From positions 1-39,434 of the IMG/VR virus record IMGVR_UViG_3300036791_000291: DNA of 39,434 bases; one strand, 5' to 3'. A program made the position numbers and the translations under genes. The notes beneath the pieces are model-generated. The model was not told the origin of the DNA and ran no database searches. It saw only the letters and a program-made list of their open reading frames with translations. This DNA comes from a virus. Positions 24,018-30,926 of this stretch are shown here, one piece after another (positions within the stretch are counted from its first letter, which is position 1; each line of letters starts with the position of its first letter).

Positions 24018-24038
24018 GGCATACCGATTCGGTATGCC
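24018..24038. promoter_or_regulatory. Perfect palindrome upstream of minus operon, candidate operator
   Basis: GGCATACCG-ATT-CGGTATGCC, a perfect 9-bp inverted repeat with 3-nt centre, located 26 nt upstream of the ATG at 23992. There is no T-run on either side, so a terminator is unlikely. Size and symmetry suit a dimeric regulator site. The spacer 24003-24131 around it holds no supported gene. Confidence 0.5.
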
Positions 24039-24131
24039 TCGACCGTAAGCGACCTGTAATGTTTTTCGCTTGCGGATGAACATTCGATGAGCGTAGGGTG
24101 AACGACGCGCTTGTTTACTCGGAGGTGGCGG

Positions 24132-24344
24132 ATGTCGGCGGCGTTGAAACCTCGGATTCGTATGGCAGTGACCGTCACCGAGAGTCGGCACATCAAAACG
24201 CTTCGCGCGCTGCTCCCGCAGCACCGTAAAATCGCTGTGACGGTGCTCGCTGACCTCGCGCATCTTAATCCGCACGGGCCAACGCCCGTAGCAGTGCCGC
24301 CACGTGGGCCCGCTGCTCGGGGCGGATCGCGCGATACCACGTAA
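24132..24344 (+). CDS. Possible small gene in the switch region (low confidence)
   Basis: 70 residues. A strong SD (GGAGGTGG) sits ~5 nt before ATG 24132. The core MAVTVTESRHIKTLRALLPQ and HRKIAVTVLADLAHLNPHG reads like a helical protein; the end is Pro/Arg-rich and overlaps the convergent repressor by 80 nt. A competing minus-strand frame (24003-24275) is less convincing because it is His/Arg/Pro-rich with no SD. No known family. Confidence 0.4.
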   Translation: MSAALKPRIRMAVTVTESRHIKTLRALLPQHRKIAVTVLADLAHLNPHGPTPVAVPPRGPAARGGSRDTT

Positions 24345-24603
24345 GGATCTGCCCCTCGGCCGGATCCGTCGGGAGCGCCAGTAATGCCGTCAGCTGGTGA
24401 TCGAAGACCCGCGCGATCTGATCCAGCGTCGTGAGGTCCGTGTCGTACTCGCCTTTCAAATAGCGACTCAGCCACACCTGATTCCGGCCGATGCGCTCCG
24501 CGAGCACCTGCTGCGTTACGCCCGTCGCTTTCATCCATCGCCGAATCTGTCGCCGCGCCACGTCATCGAGGTGGCCCGTCGAGCGCGCGCTTCGCTTTGT
24601 CAT
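24265..24603 (-). CDS. HTH (XRE-like) repressor, candidate CI-type lysogeny regulator
   Basis: 112 residues from ATG 24603; a longer frame reaches 24705 but runs through the promoter region. The HTH is RRWMKATGVTQQVLAERIGR with recognition helix NQVWLSRYLKGEYDTDLTTL, a clear XRE pattern. The C-terminal ~45 residues (ILTWYRAIRPEQRAHVAALL) are helical and short, with no LexA/CI-like peptidase Ser-Lys pair visible, so RecA-stimulated self-cleavage is not supported. Transcribed divergently from the Cro-like gene, with the operators between. Confidence 0.8.
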   Translation of the reverse strand: MTKRSARSTGHLDDVARRQIRRWMKATGVTQQVLAERIGRNQVWLSRYLKGEYDTDLTTLDQIARVFDHQLTALLALPTDPAEGQILTWYRAIRPEQRAHVAALLRALARAD

Positions 24604-24632
24604 TCTGCCTCTCGTGCCTTCCGTGGCCACGG

Positions 24633-24661
24633 AATATACCAGAAACGTATAACGCCGACAA
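24633..24661 (-). promoter_or_regulatory. Repressor promoter (minus strand)
   Basis: On the minus strand, -35 TTGTCG (24661-24656), 17-nt spacer and -10 TATATT (24638-24633), close to the sigma70 consensus. It would drive the HTH repressor at 24603. An ACGTATA motif lies in the spacer (24645-24651) and is repeated at the facing promoter, so one regulator could bind both. Confidence 0.65.
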
Positions 24662-24698
24662 CGGGCTTTCGGGCACGGGCAAACAGAACAGCCACCGG

Positions 24699-24728
24699 TT
24701 GACAAGTCGGCCCCCGATTACGTATACA
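24699..24728 (+). promoter_or_regulatory. Early rightward promoter (plus strand)
   Basis: TTGACA (24699-24704), 18-nt spacer, TATACA (24723-24728): a strong sigma70-type promoter facing the early operon. The expected start near 24735 is only ~7 nt from ATG 24742, with no Shine-Dalgarno between, so the first mRNA is probably leaderless or nearly so. Confidence 0.75.
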
Positions 24729-24732
24729 CGTA
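24719..24732. promoter_or_regulatory. Operator-like inverted repeat over the -10 box
   Basis: TACGT-ATAC-ACGTA, an inverted repeat covering the early promoter -10. The ACGTATA half also occurs at 24645-24651 in the repressor promoter spacer. Binding of the repressor here would block early transcription. No other clear copy seen in the gap. Confidence 0.5.
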
Positions 24733-24741
24733 GTCCGTCAA

Positions 24742-24984
24742 ATGAGTAAGCGTAAACGCCGCACGCCGTTTCATTCCCTCGCGGATTACATTGCGCGCTC
24801 GGGCGACACCCAGGAGCGGCTCGCGGGCCGCGTCGGCATTTCCCAGGCGCATATCTCCCGGCTTGTCAAAGGCGAGGCGGTGCCACGCGCCGAACTGGCC
24901 GTGCGCATCGTGCGCCATACCGGCATTCCGCTGGAGTCGTTCCTGCTCGCCAAGATCAAACACGACAAGGCGGTGACCGCGTGA
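24742..24984 (+). CDS. Cro-like HTH regulator
   Basis: 80 residues. A compact XRE helix-turn-helix: FHSLADYIARSGDTQERLAG, recognition helix VGISQAHISRLVKGEAVPRA, then ELAVRIVRHTGIPLESFLLA. Small, divergent from the repressor and first in the early operon, the classic position for a Cro-like antagonist. Its stop overlaps the next GTG (GTGA at 24981). Confidence 0.8.
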   Translation: MSKRKRRTPFHSLADYIARSGDTQERLAGRVGISQAHISRLVKGEAVPRAELAVRIVRHTGIPLESFLLAKIKHDKAVTA

Positions 24985-25160
24985 CGGCCGCGCTGCCGGT
25001 CCCGACGTCCCCGTGGATCGCGCTCCTGCGCCTCGTGTTTGTCTGTCGCGGTCGTCACGATTTTCTCTGGAAGCGGACGCATGACGGGGAGTACCTCGAA
25101 TGCGTGCGCTGTTTGACGGTCCGCGTGATCGCTGCCGTCGTGAGGTCTGCGCATGCCTGA
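24981..25160 (+). CDS. Small Cys/His early protein
   Basis: 59 residues from GTG 24981. The middle is CRGRHDFLWKRTHDGEYLEC followed by VRC, so the set C...H...C-x-x-C could bind zinc; I recall small proteins of this kind in the early regions of GC-rich phages. The hydrophobic N-terminus (PWIALLRLVFVC) might be a helix. The end overlaps the RecT-like gene start by 8 nt. No function known. Confidence 0.55.
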   Translation: MTAALPVPTSPWIALLRLVFVCRGRHDFLWKRTHDGEYLECVRCLTVRVIAAVVRSAHA

Positions 25161-26034
25161 GAACCCCGTGGACGAATCGACGACCGCGCTGGCCCCTGGC
25201 CCGTCGCGCGCCGAGCCCGATCCGATGCGCGAGAACTGGCGCATGGCCACTGCCGCCTCGAAGTCGGACCTGGTGCCGAAGGCCTTCCGGGGGCATCCCG
25301 AAGATGCGTTCGTCGCGATTCAGAACGGCGCCGATGCGGGCGTCAAGCCGATGACGGCGTTGCAGGGCTCGGCGGTGATCGGCAGCCGTCCCGAGTTTTT
25401 CGGCGATCTGCGGCTGGGGCTGATCATGGCGTCACCGCTCTACGAGGACCACGACGAATACTTCGTCGTGAACGGTGACCGGCGCGACAGCCTGACCCCT
25501 GATGATCTGAAACTCGACACGACCGCTGCGGTCTGCACGTTTGTCCGCAGGGGTAAACCGCTGCCGGTCACGCGCCGCTTCTCCGTGGCGCAGGCGAAGA
25601 AGGCGCAGCTGCTCGGGAAGGAAGGCGCATGGCAGACCTTCCCCGACCGCATGCTGCAGATGCGTGCGCGGTCATTCGCCGCGAGGGACTGTTTCCCTGA
25701 CGTGCTCAAGGGCGTCAGCCAGGCCGCCGACCGGCACCAGCTGCCAACCGAGACGGCGCCGCCGCGTGTCGTGCGCCGCCTCTCGACGCCGCCTGTGGTG
25801 GTGACCGATCCGGCGGCGCCTGCGTTGGTCACGCTGGCCGCCGTCAAGATCGGCTCCGTCGAGGTCGCGATCCACGGCTACAGCGTGACCCTGACCGATG
25901 GGCGTGGTGTCCTGGCGGACGAAACCGCCGCGCTCGAACTGGAGAAGTGGGCGGGCACCGATCACGAACTCACACTGACCTGTGATCCCGCCGATGGCGC
26001 CTTGCGTGTCGTCTCCTGGCTGGTGACCACATGA
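25153..26034 (+). CDS. RecT-like single-strand annealing protein
   Basis: 293 residues. The family pattern: LVPKAFRGHPEDAFVAIQNG (~40-59), GVKPMTALQGSAVIGSRPEF, FGDLRLGLIMASPLYEDH, VCTFVRRGKPLPVTRRFSVA, then WQTFPDRMLQMRARSFAARD and CFPDVLKGVSQAADRHQ. RecT-type proteins anneal complementary single strands during phage recombination. An extra C-terminal ~75-residue domain (AAVKIGSVEVAIHGYSVTL) is not part of that core. Paired with the nuclease at 26225. Confidence 0.78.
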   Translation: MPENPVDESTTALAPGPSRAEPDPMRENWRMATAASKSDLVPKAFRGHPEDAFVAIQNGADAGVKPMTALQGSAVIGSRPEFFGDLRLGLIMASPLYEDHDEYFVVNGDRRDSLTPDDLKLDTTAAVCTFVRRGKPLPVTRRFSVAQAKKAQLLGKEGAWQTFPDRMLQMRARSFAARDCFPDVLKGVSQAADRHQLPTETAPPRVVRRLSTPPVVVTDPAAPALVTLAAVKIGSVEVAIHGYSVTLTDGRGVLADETAALELEKWAGTDHELTLTCDPADGALRVVSWLVTT

Positions 26035-26228
26035 CGGGGCCACGGATCACACGCCCAACGCCTGCACCCGAGCCCACGCACTACGCGCTCTACGATGAAT
26101 CGGGCTATCGGATCGTGCGCGCGCTCTGCGGCCACCGGATCCGCCGCACCGAACACGTCAACGAGCCGACCTGTGCCGCCTGCCGCGAAGAACTCGATTA
26201 CCGGAACAAGCAGACGGGGCCTGCGTGA
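26031..26228 (+). CDS. Small Cys-containing protein between RecT-like and nuclease genes
   Basis: 65 residues. HYALYDESGYRIVRALCGHR and HVNEPTCAACREELDYRN contain a C-x-H ... C-x-x-C set that could bind zinc. It overlaps both neighbours by 4 nt, so it is expressed with them. No recognised family. Confidence 0.5.
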   Translation: MTGPRITRPTPAPEPTHYALYDESGYRIVRALCGHRIRRTEHVNEPTCAACREELDYRNKQTGPA

Positions 26229-26884
26229 GCGCGCTCGTGTTCGATCCGCTGTTGCACCGCTACGCCTTGGATGGCATGCCCCTGGCGCGGTCGGTGACGG
26301 GCGTGCTGCGCGACAGCGGGCTGGTGGACTTCTCACACATCCCGCCGACGATCTTGGACGCGGCCCGCGTCCGTGGCACGACGGTGCACCAGGCCGTGCA
26401 CTACTACAACGAGCGCGATCTGGATCTCGCCGCGTTCGAATTGGACTTCCCCGACTACGCACCCTATCTGCAGGCGTGGCTCAAATTCCGTTCGCAACGC
26501 ACGTTCCTGCCGGTGCTCAGTGAGCATCGCGTCGCGTCGCGCCGCTATCAGCTCGCGGGCACGGTTGACGCCTTGGGGTTACTCGATGGCGGCGCCGTGT
26601 TGCTGGACTTCGCAACCGGTGACCCCGCCTACTGCGCCAAGGATCTGCAGACCGCCGCGTATCTCAGCTTGGCGCGCGAGTGGGCCGATGAGGATCCGCT
26701 GCTGGCAGCCTTCCTGGAGCGGCATCCGCTGGTGCGCCGCTATGCCGTCCGCCTGCGGGCTGACGCGACGTTCACGCTGGAAGCCTACGCCGACCCCACC
26801 GACACGCGGCAGTTTTTCACACTGGTCGACGCGCTGCGCATCGTGGACGCGCGCCGTCGTCGACCACTCGCGGAGGTCGCGTGA
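26225..26884 (+). CDS. PD-(D/E)XK-type recombination nuclease with atypical motif
   Basis: 219 residues, GTG start. Layout follows phage exonucleases partnered with RecT: FDPLLHRYALDGMPLARSVT, RGTTVHQAVHYYN (His ~55), acidic VLSEHRV (Glu ~100), AGTVDALG (Asp ~115), LLDFATGD (Asp ~128) and LQTAAYLSLARE (Gln ~142, Tyr ~146). The usual D-x-K lysine is replaced by Ala (DFAT instead of DFKT); a Lys at ~139 (YCAKDLQ) might substitute, as migrated lysines are known in this superfamily, or the enzyme may be inactive. Confidence 0.72.
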   Translation: MSALVFDPLLHRYALDGMPLARSVTGVLRDSGLVDFSHIPPTILDAARVRGTTVHQAVHYYNERDLDLAAFELDFPDYAPYLQAWLKFRSQRTFLPVLSEHRVASRRYQLAGTVDALGLLDGGAVLLDFATGDPAYCAKDLQTAAYLSLAREWADEDPLLAAFLERHPLVRRYAVRLRADATFTLEAYADPTDTRQFFTLVDALRIVDARRRRPLAEVA

Positions 26885-27873
26885 AACACGCTGTGACGCG
26901 CGCCGTCGTCGTCAGCGTTCCGATCGCACAGGTGGTGATCGGCGCCCGCCGCCGCGACAAGTTGGGCAAGGTCAAAGCGCTGGCGCACAGCATCGAGGCG
27001 CACGGTTTGATCCATCCGATTTTGTTGCGGGGCGAGATGTTGATCGCTGGTCATCGCCGCCTCGAAGCGTGTCGGCTGCTCGGGTGGAAAATGATCACTG
27101 CGCGCCAGGTCGACCGGATGACAGACGATGAGCTCCGCGCTATCGAGCTCGATGAGAACACGGCGCGTGAAAACCTCAGCGACTACGCCACGAGTAAGGC
27201 GCGCCTCGCGCAGATCCGGCAGGCCGAGGCCGATCTCAAATCGAAGGCTGCCGAACGAGTTTCTGTTTCAACCCGAAACGGAAACTCAAAGCGCGGGCGA
27301 CGCGGCGAGGGCCGACCGAAGGGAACCACGGAGCCCGGATCAAAGCGCGACGTCGCCGTGGCCACTGGGATATCGCCGACAGAGCAGGTCCGCGTCGAGC
27401 GCCACGTCGCGCTCGCCGAGGCGTACCCGTTCATGCAGCGTCAGGGCTGGCAGCGGCATCACGTTCTCGATGCGGGTGACCTACTCGACCAGTTACCCGA
27501 AGAGGACTGCAGCCCAATCGCAGTCCTGCTCGACCAAGACGGTATCCCGCCACCGGACGCCTTGCGGCTACTGATGAACGGTGTCGCGATGACGGCAGCG
27601 CGTCGACGAAATGTGATCGAACTGGCCGCCAGCGAGGATCCATTCGTCCGCCGCACAGCGTTGACAAAACTCGGTGACGTGCCGCCGCCCGTCGATCCCG
27701 GCTTGATGGCGCTGCACGACGCCGACCGCGCGATGGAACGCGCTGCAGCGACGTGCCGATCAGCAGCGTTCAAGCCTCGACTGACTGCCCTCGCGACTGA
27801 CGTCGGCGCAGTACTGCGAGAGTTTCGCGCGAAAGAAAAGGAAGCGAGGGCCAGCTATGACACGGCTGTTTGA
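26881..27873 (+). CDS. ParB-like N-terminal domain protein
   Basis: 330 residues, GTG start overlapping the previous stop. ParB-type core: VSVPIAQVVIGARRRDKLGK, ALAHSIEAHGLIHPILLRGE, MLIAGHRRLEACRLLGWKMI and LDENTARENLSDYATSKARL, followed by a basic linker SKRGRRGEGRPKGTTEPGSK, where a HTH-like region (AVATGISPTEQVRVERHVAL) lies. The C-terminal third is helical. In phages such proteins act in partition, regulation or as nucleases/modulators; there is no parA neighbour here. Function open. Confidence 0.78.
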   Translation: MKHAVTRAVVVSVPIAQVVIGARRRDKLGKVKALAHSIEAHGLIHPILLRGEMLIAGHRRLEACRLLGWKMITARQVDRMTDDELRAIELDENTARENLSDYATSKARLAQIRQAEADLKSKAAERVSVSTRNGNSKRGRRGEGRPKGTTEPGSKRDVAVATGISPTEQVRVERHVALAEAYPFMQRQGWQRHHVLDAGDLLDQLPEEDCSPIAVLLDQDGIPPPDALRLLMNGVAMTAARRRNVIELAASEDPFVRRTALTKLGDVPPPVDPGLMALHDADRAMERAAATCRSAAFKPRLTALATDVGAVLREFRAKEKEARASYDTAV

Positions 27874-28333
27874 CGACGACGATCCGCAGACCGTTGACAA
27901 AATCATCCGCCGTTTTTTCTCAGAGCGCGGCGGCAACATGCCAGCGCTGGAACTCGCCAAGGCACTCATTCACGAAGACGTGTTGCCGTCCGGCGTCGTC
28001 GACAGGGCTGCGCTGCGCGGAGTCGCTGCCATGTGTCGACGCGCTTTGGGTGCTGACACTGATGAACATATCCCGTTCGCGCAGCCGACCGGCAAGGGGC
28101 AACGCGCGCGCTGGATTCAACTCGACCTCTTCACGCGCCCGCAGGCGTTCGCTTTGATTAAACGTCGCAGCCAAGACGAATACGACGACCACGAAAAACT
28201 GCGACGTCTCTATGCGTGGTGTCTCGACCGATTCGGTGTTGCGCCCGAAATTCCAGAACTGATCATGCCTGCCACGTTCGACAGCGAACCCGACGACGAC
28301 GCCAGCGACGACGCCGACGATCTGAGGAACTAG
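27857..28333 (+). CDS. Early protein of unknown function, acidic C-terminus
   Basis: 158 residues, overlapping the ParB-like gene by 17 nt. N-terminal helices NKIIRRFFS-like (DKIIRRFFSERGGNMPALEL) and ALIHEDVLPSGVVDRAALRG; the C-terminus is strongly acidic (SEPDDDASDDADDL), as is common in phage inhibitors or mimics. No recognised family. Confidence 0.55.
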   Translation: MTRLFDDDDPQTVDKIIRRFFSERGGNMPALELAKALIHEDVLPSGVVDRAALRGVAAMCRRALGADTDEHIPFAQPTGKGQRARWIQLDLFTRPQAFALIKRRSQDEYDDHEKLRRLYAWCLDRFGVAPEIPELIMPATFDSEPDDDASDDADDLRN

Positions 28334-28839
28334 TGATCCGATTGACGTGGCACGAACTGTCGCTCGCGGCGCAACTCGGGATGCGCCGCCAGATCCACGC
28401 GCTCCGCGATGCGCGACCCGACGCGTACGGGCGCAGTGATGCGCCAGGGTGGAACGATCACATCGAAGGCGCGTGCGGTGAGATGGCCGCCGCGAAAGCC
28501 ACGAACGTGTTCTGGACGCCCACCGTTGACACCTTCCGCGACGGGGGCGACGTCGGGCTCTGGCAGGTCCGCACGCGGAGTCGCGCCGACTACGACCTCA
28601 TCGTGCGCGATGCGGATCCGGATAGCGCCGTGTTCATCCTCGTGCGCGGACGGGCACCCTGTTTCGAGGTAGTCGGGTGGATGCGCGGCGGGGACGCGAA
28701 GCGGCCCGAGTGGAAGCGCACCCACGGCGACCGGCCTGCAGCCTACTTTGTTCCGGCGACGGCGCTGCAGCCGCTCACCGCTCTGCACGATGACGCGCCA
28801 CCACTGACCGCCGACGACATCCCGTTTCGGAGACTCTGA
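28333..28839 (+). CDS. Conserved phage protein, nuclease-like pattern, unknown
   Basis: 168 residues from GTG 28333. HIEGACGEMAAAKATNVFWT with GDVGLWQVRTRSRADYDLIV, SAVFILVRGRAPCFEVVGWM and GDAKRPEWKRTHGDRPAAYF is a pattern I recall from many phages. The D...QVRTRS arrangement hints at a PD-(D/E)XK-like fold, though this is only my inference. It is an early gene just downstream of the recombination set. Confidence 0.6.
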   Translation: MIRLTWHELSLAAQLGMRRQIHALRDARPDAYGRSDAPGWNDHIEGACGEMAAAKATNVFWTPTVDTFRDGGDVGLWQVRTRSRADYDLIVRDADPDSAVFILVRGRAPCFEVVGWMRGGDAKRPEWKRTHGDRPAAYFVPATALQPLTALHDDAPPLTADDIPFRRL

Positions 28840-28841
28840 CA

Positions 28842-29651
28842 ATGCTCACACGGATGATCGACCAGGACGACAGCGGCGACGAAATTAGCGGGTCCGTCCA
28901 CGACAACGCGTGGCTGCAACGGCTGTTCGATGTGGTCGATGCGCGGTGGTCGTACCTGATCATCACGGCGACCGGCACCGTCAACGATCTACAGATTAAC
29001 GAAGCCGACCTCCTGATCTTCCAAAACGCCGCCGATCTGACAGTGACGGGGATACTGGCGCCCAGCTCCCCCGCGAAGAATGGAAAACCGCTGCGGATGA
29101 TCTGCCTCGGCGCTGGCGCGGTCTACTTGCCGCATCAGAGCGGGCTCTCAAGTGGACCGAATCGCTTCAATAACTGGGCGACATCGGCGCCGACGCCGAT
29201 CTACAAGGGCGCCGCCATCTATACCTACGCGGGGACTTGGATCCTGACCGCGCACGAGCAGGGCGCATGGATCACGTCGCCCTACAACGCCAGTAACTTC
29301 TACGGCAACGGCGGCATGGTCGTGACGCTGCCCAGCGGCGGCCCCGCCACCATGCGGTGGCGGCTCAGTGGGCGCACACTGAACCTGGGATTCTATTTCA
29401 CCGCCACGTGCGCGGCGCCCCTGAATGCCATCGTAATGGTCAGACCGGCGGCGTTGGGAGGCTTCACTCAGGGGCCGGCGAACATGCTCGTGCCGTTTGT
29501 CTTAGTGCGAGCGAGCGACAGCGTGTCGACGATGGGACGCCTTGTCACTATTGGCGGTGTCAGCGACTTGCAATTCTGGTCGGCTGATGGCGGGCCACAC
29601 CAAGCGGGCTCGAACATCTTTCAAGGTCAGATGGTTATCGAGGTCGCGTAA
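28842..29651 (+). CDS. Beta-rich fibre-like protein in the early region
   Basis: 269 residues. Rich in strands and Gly/Thr/Ser: WSYLIITATGTVNDLQINEA, AGAVYLPHQSGLSSGPNRFN, PTPIYKGAAIYTYAGTWILT, ATMRWRLSGRTLNLGFYFTA, with the NFYGNGGMVV motif. It reads like a tail-fibre or coat segment rather than a DNA enzyme, yet lies among recombination genes far from the tail cluster. A moron or late-like cargo gene inside the early operon is possible. No family recognised. Confidence 0.55.
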   Translation: MLTRMIDQDDSGDEISGSVHDNAWLQRLFDVVDARWSYLIITATGTVNDLQINEADLLIFQNAADLTVTGILAPSSPAKNGKPLRMICLGAGAVYLPHQSGLSSGPNRFNNWATSAPTPIYKGAAIYTYAGTWILTAHEQGAWITSPYNASNFYGNGGMVVTLPSGGPATMRWRLSGRTLNLGFYFTATCAAPLNAIVMVRPAALGGFTQGPANMLVPFVLVRASDSVSTMGRLVTIGGVSDLQFWSADGGPHQAGSNIFQGQMVIEVA

Positions 29652-30382
29652 TGGCGGTCGTCCTCGACGTCACGAAACCCGAATCGACGGCGGCGGCGCT
29701 CGGCGTCGAGCTCGGCACCACCACACGTTCGCTGACCACGCGCCTCGATAACGTGACCATCGAAACCGTCAGCGATCTGCAGCAGCAAGTACTCGACCGC
29801 CAGGCGCTCGGCGACGCGATGAAACGCGTCGAATCCTTCTTCGGCCCGTTCAAGGCGATGGCGCACAAACTCCATCGCGCGCTGTGCGACCAGGAGTCGG
29901 ACATCCTGCAGCCACTGCTGCGCCTCGATGCCCTGAAACGCAACGCCATCGCCGGATTCAAAAATCGCCAGGACCACGAACGCCGCGAACGGGAACGGGC
30001 CGAGGCCGAGCAGCTGCGGCGCGCCCGCGACGCCCAGGCGGCCAGCGAAGCGGCGGCACTTGAAGCCGTGGGCGAACACGCGACCGCTGCCGCTGTCATC
30101 GAGGAAGCCATCGCTGCCCCGGCGCCGGTTGTGGTGTTGCCCGACGTCACGAAGACGGTCGAAGGGCTGCACTTTACACGCCGCTGGTGTTGGAAGTATG
30201 CGGGCGGTCCGGCGGATGTCCGCGAGACCCCGCCGGACGTGTTGGCGCGCGCGCTCGCGTTGATCCCTGCCGAATTTCTCGGCGTCGATGAAAAAAAAGT
30301 CGGCGCCTACGCGCGGTCGATGAAGGCCAGCGCGCGCGTGCCAGGCATCGATTTTTACGCGGTCGATGATCCCCGAAGGTAG
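29651..30382 (+). CDS. Coiled-coil early protein, conserved C-terminal region, unknown
   Basis: 243 residues. A central charged coiled-coil (RQDHERRERERAEAEQLRRA) between an N-terminal helical part (AMKRVESFFGPFKAMAHKLH) and a C-terminal region LHFTRRWCWKYAGG, FLGVDEKKVGAYARSM and RVPGIDFYAVDD, a pattern shared by many uncharacterised phage proteins. Families of this shape usually lie near recombination and replication genes; the activity is unknown. Confidence 0.6.
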   Translation: MAVVLDVTKPESTAAALGVELGTTTRSLTTRLDNVTIETVSDLQQQVLDRQALGDAMKRVESFFGPFKAMAHKLHRALCDQESDILQPLLRLDALKRNAIAGFKNRQDHERRERERAEAEQLRRARDAQAASEAAALEAVGEHATAAAVIEEAIAAPAPVVVLPDVTKTVEGLHFTRRWCWKYAGGPADVRETPPDVLARALALIPAEFLGVDEKKVGAYARSMKASARVPGIDFYAVDDPRR

Positions 30383-30384
30383 TG

Positions 30385-30741
30385 ATGTGGGCACGGCTCG
30401 ATGACGAGTTAATCGACCATATGAAAATTTTCGCGGCCGGGGAGAAACTTGGGCGAAACGGCCCCGCAATCGCGCTCGGTTTCTACGCGATTGGTCTCAT
30501 GTGGGCGAACAAACACCTGACCGATGGGTTTTTACCTTACGCAGTGATCCGCAGTTTCCGTCATGTCTCGAATCCGGCCTCGGTCGCTGACGCGCTCACG
30601 AAGGCTGGGCTCTGGGAAAAAAACGGCAACGGCTTTCAAATCCACGACTTCGCGGACTTCGGCAATCCGACCGCCGCCTCGATCAAAGCGAAGCGACGGA
30701 AGGACCGACTCCGCAAAGCGCGCGAACGGGAGGGCAGCTAA
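30385..30741 (+). CDS. Replication-initiation-type phage protein
   Basis: 118 residues from ATG 30385 (SD GAAGG); a GTG at 30382 overlaps the previous stop. WARLDDELIDHMKIFAAGEK, GPAIALGFYAIGLMWANKHL, DGFLPYAVIRSFRHVSNPAS and NGFQIHDFADFGNPTAASIK, ending basic (KRRKDRLRKAREREG). It resembles the small winged-helix proteins that start phage replication operons. The frame seems cut short: see the frame note at 30708-30863. Confidence 0.65.
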   Translation: MWARLDDELIDHMKIFAAGEKLGRNGPAIALGFYAIGLMWANKHLTDGFLPYAVIRSFRHVSNPASVADALTKAGLWEKNGNGFQIHDFADFGNPTAASIKAKRRKDRLRKAREREGS

Positions 30742-30849
30742 GTGATCTGGCACACGATATGCCGTCCACGGTTTGTCCGCGTGGACAACTCTCGGACTCG
30801 CGCGCGCGCGATCCCTATACAGATCCCTATAAAGAACAGGCGTGGTTAT

Positions 30850-30904
30850 TCGATCACTGGTGATCGATTGAAGCACCTGAGTAATCAGGTGCGATCAATC
30901 GATC
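30850..30904. repeat. Compound inverted repeat with four GATC sites; candidate origin or attenuator
   Basis: Two overlapping structures. Hairpin 1: TCGATCAC-TG-GTGATCGA (30850-30867). Hairpin 2: outer arms GATCGATTG (30862-30870) and CAATCGATC (30896-30904) enclose an inner 8-bp stem GCACCTGA-GTAA-TCAGGTGC (30873-30892). They share 30862-30867, so cannot both form. The block lies between two replication-type genes. No T-run follows, so it is not a classic terminator. The remaining gap (30742-30926) has no supported gene. Confidence 0.7.
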
Positions 30905-30926
30905 GACCAGCTAGTACGAGGGGCCG

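Noticed and set aside
24003-24275. Minus-strand 90-residue frame in the switch spacer
   Set aside because: Starts at GTG inside the repressor end, is His/Arg/Pro-rich and lacks an SD; the plus-strand alternative at 24132 is somewhat better.
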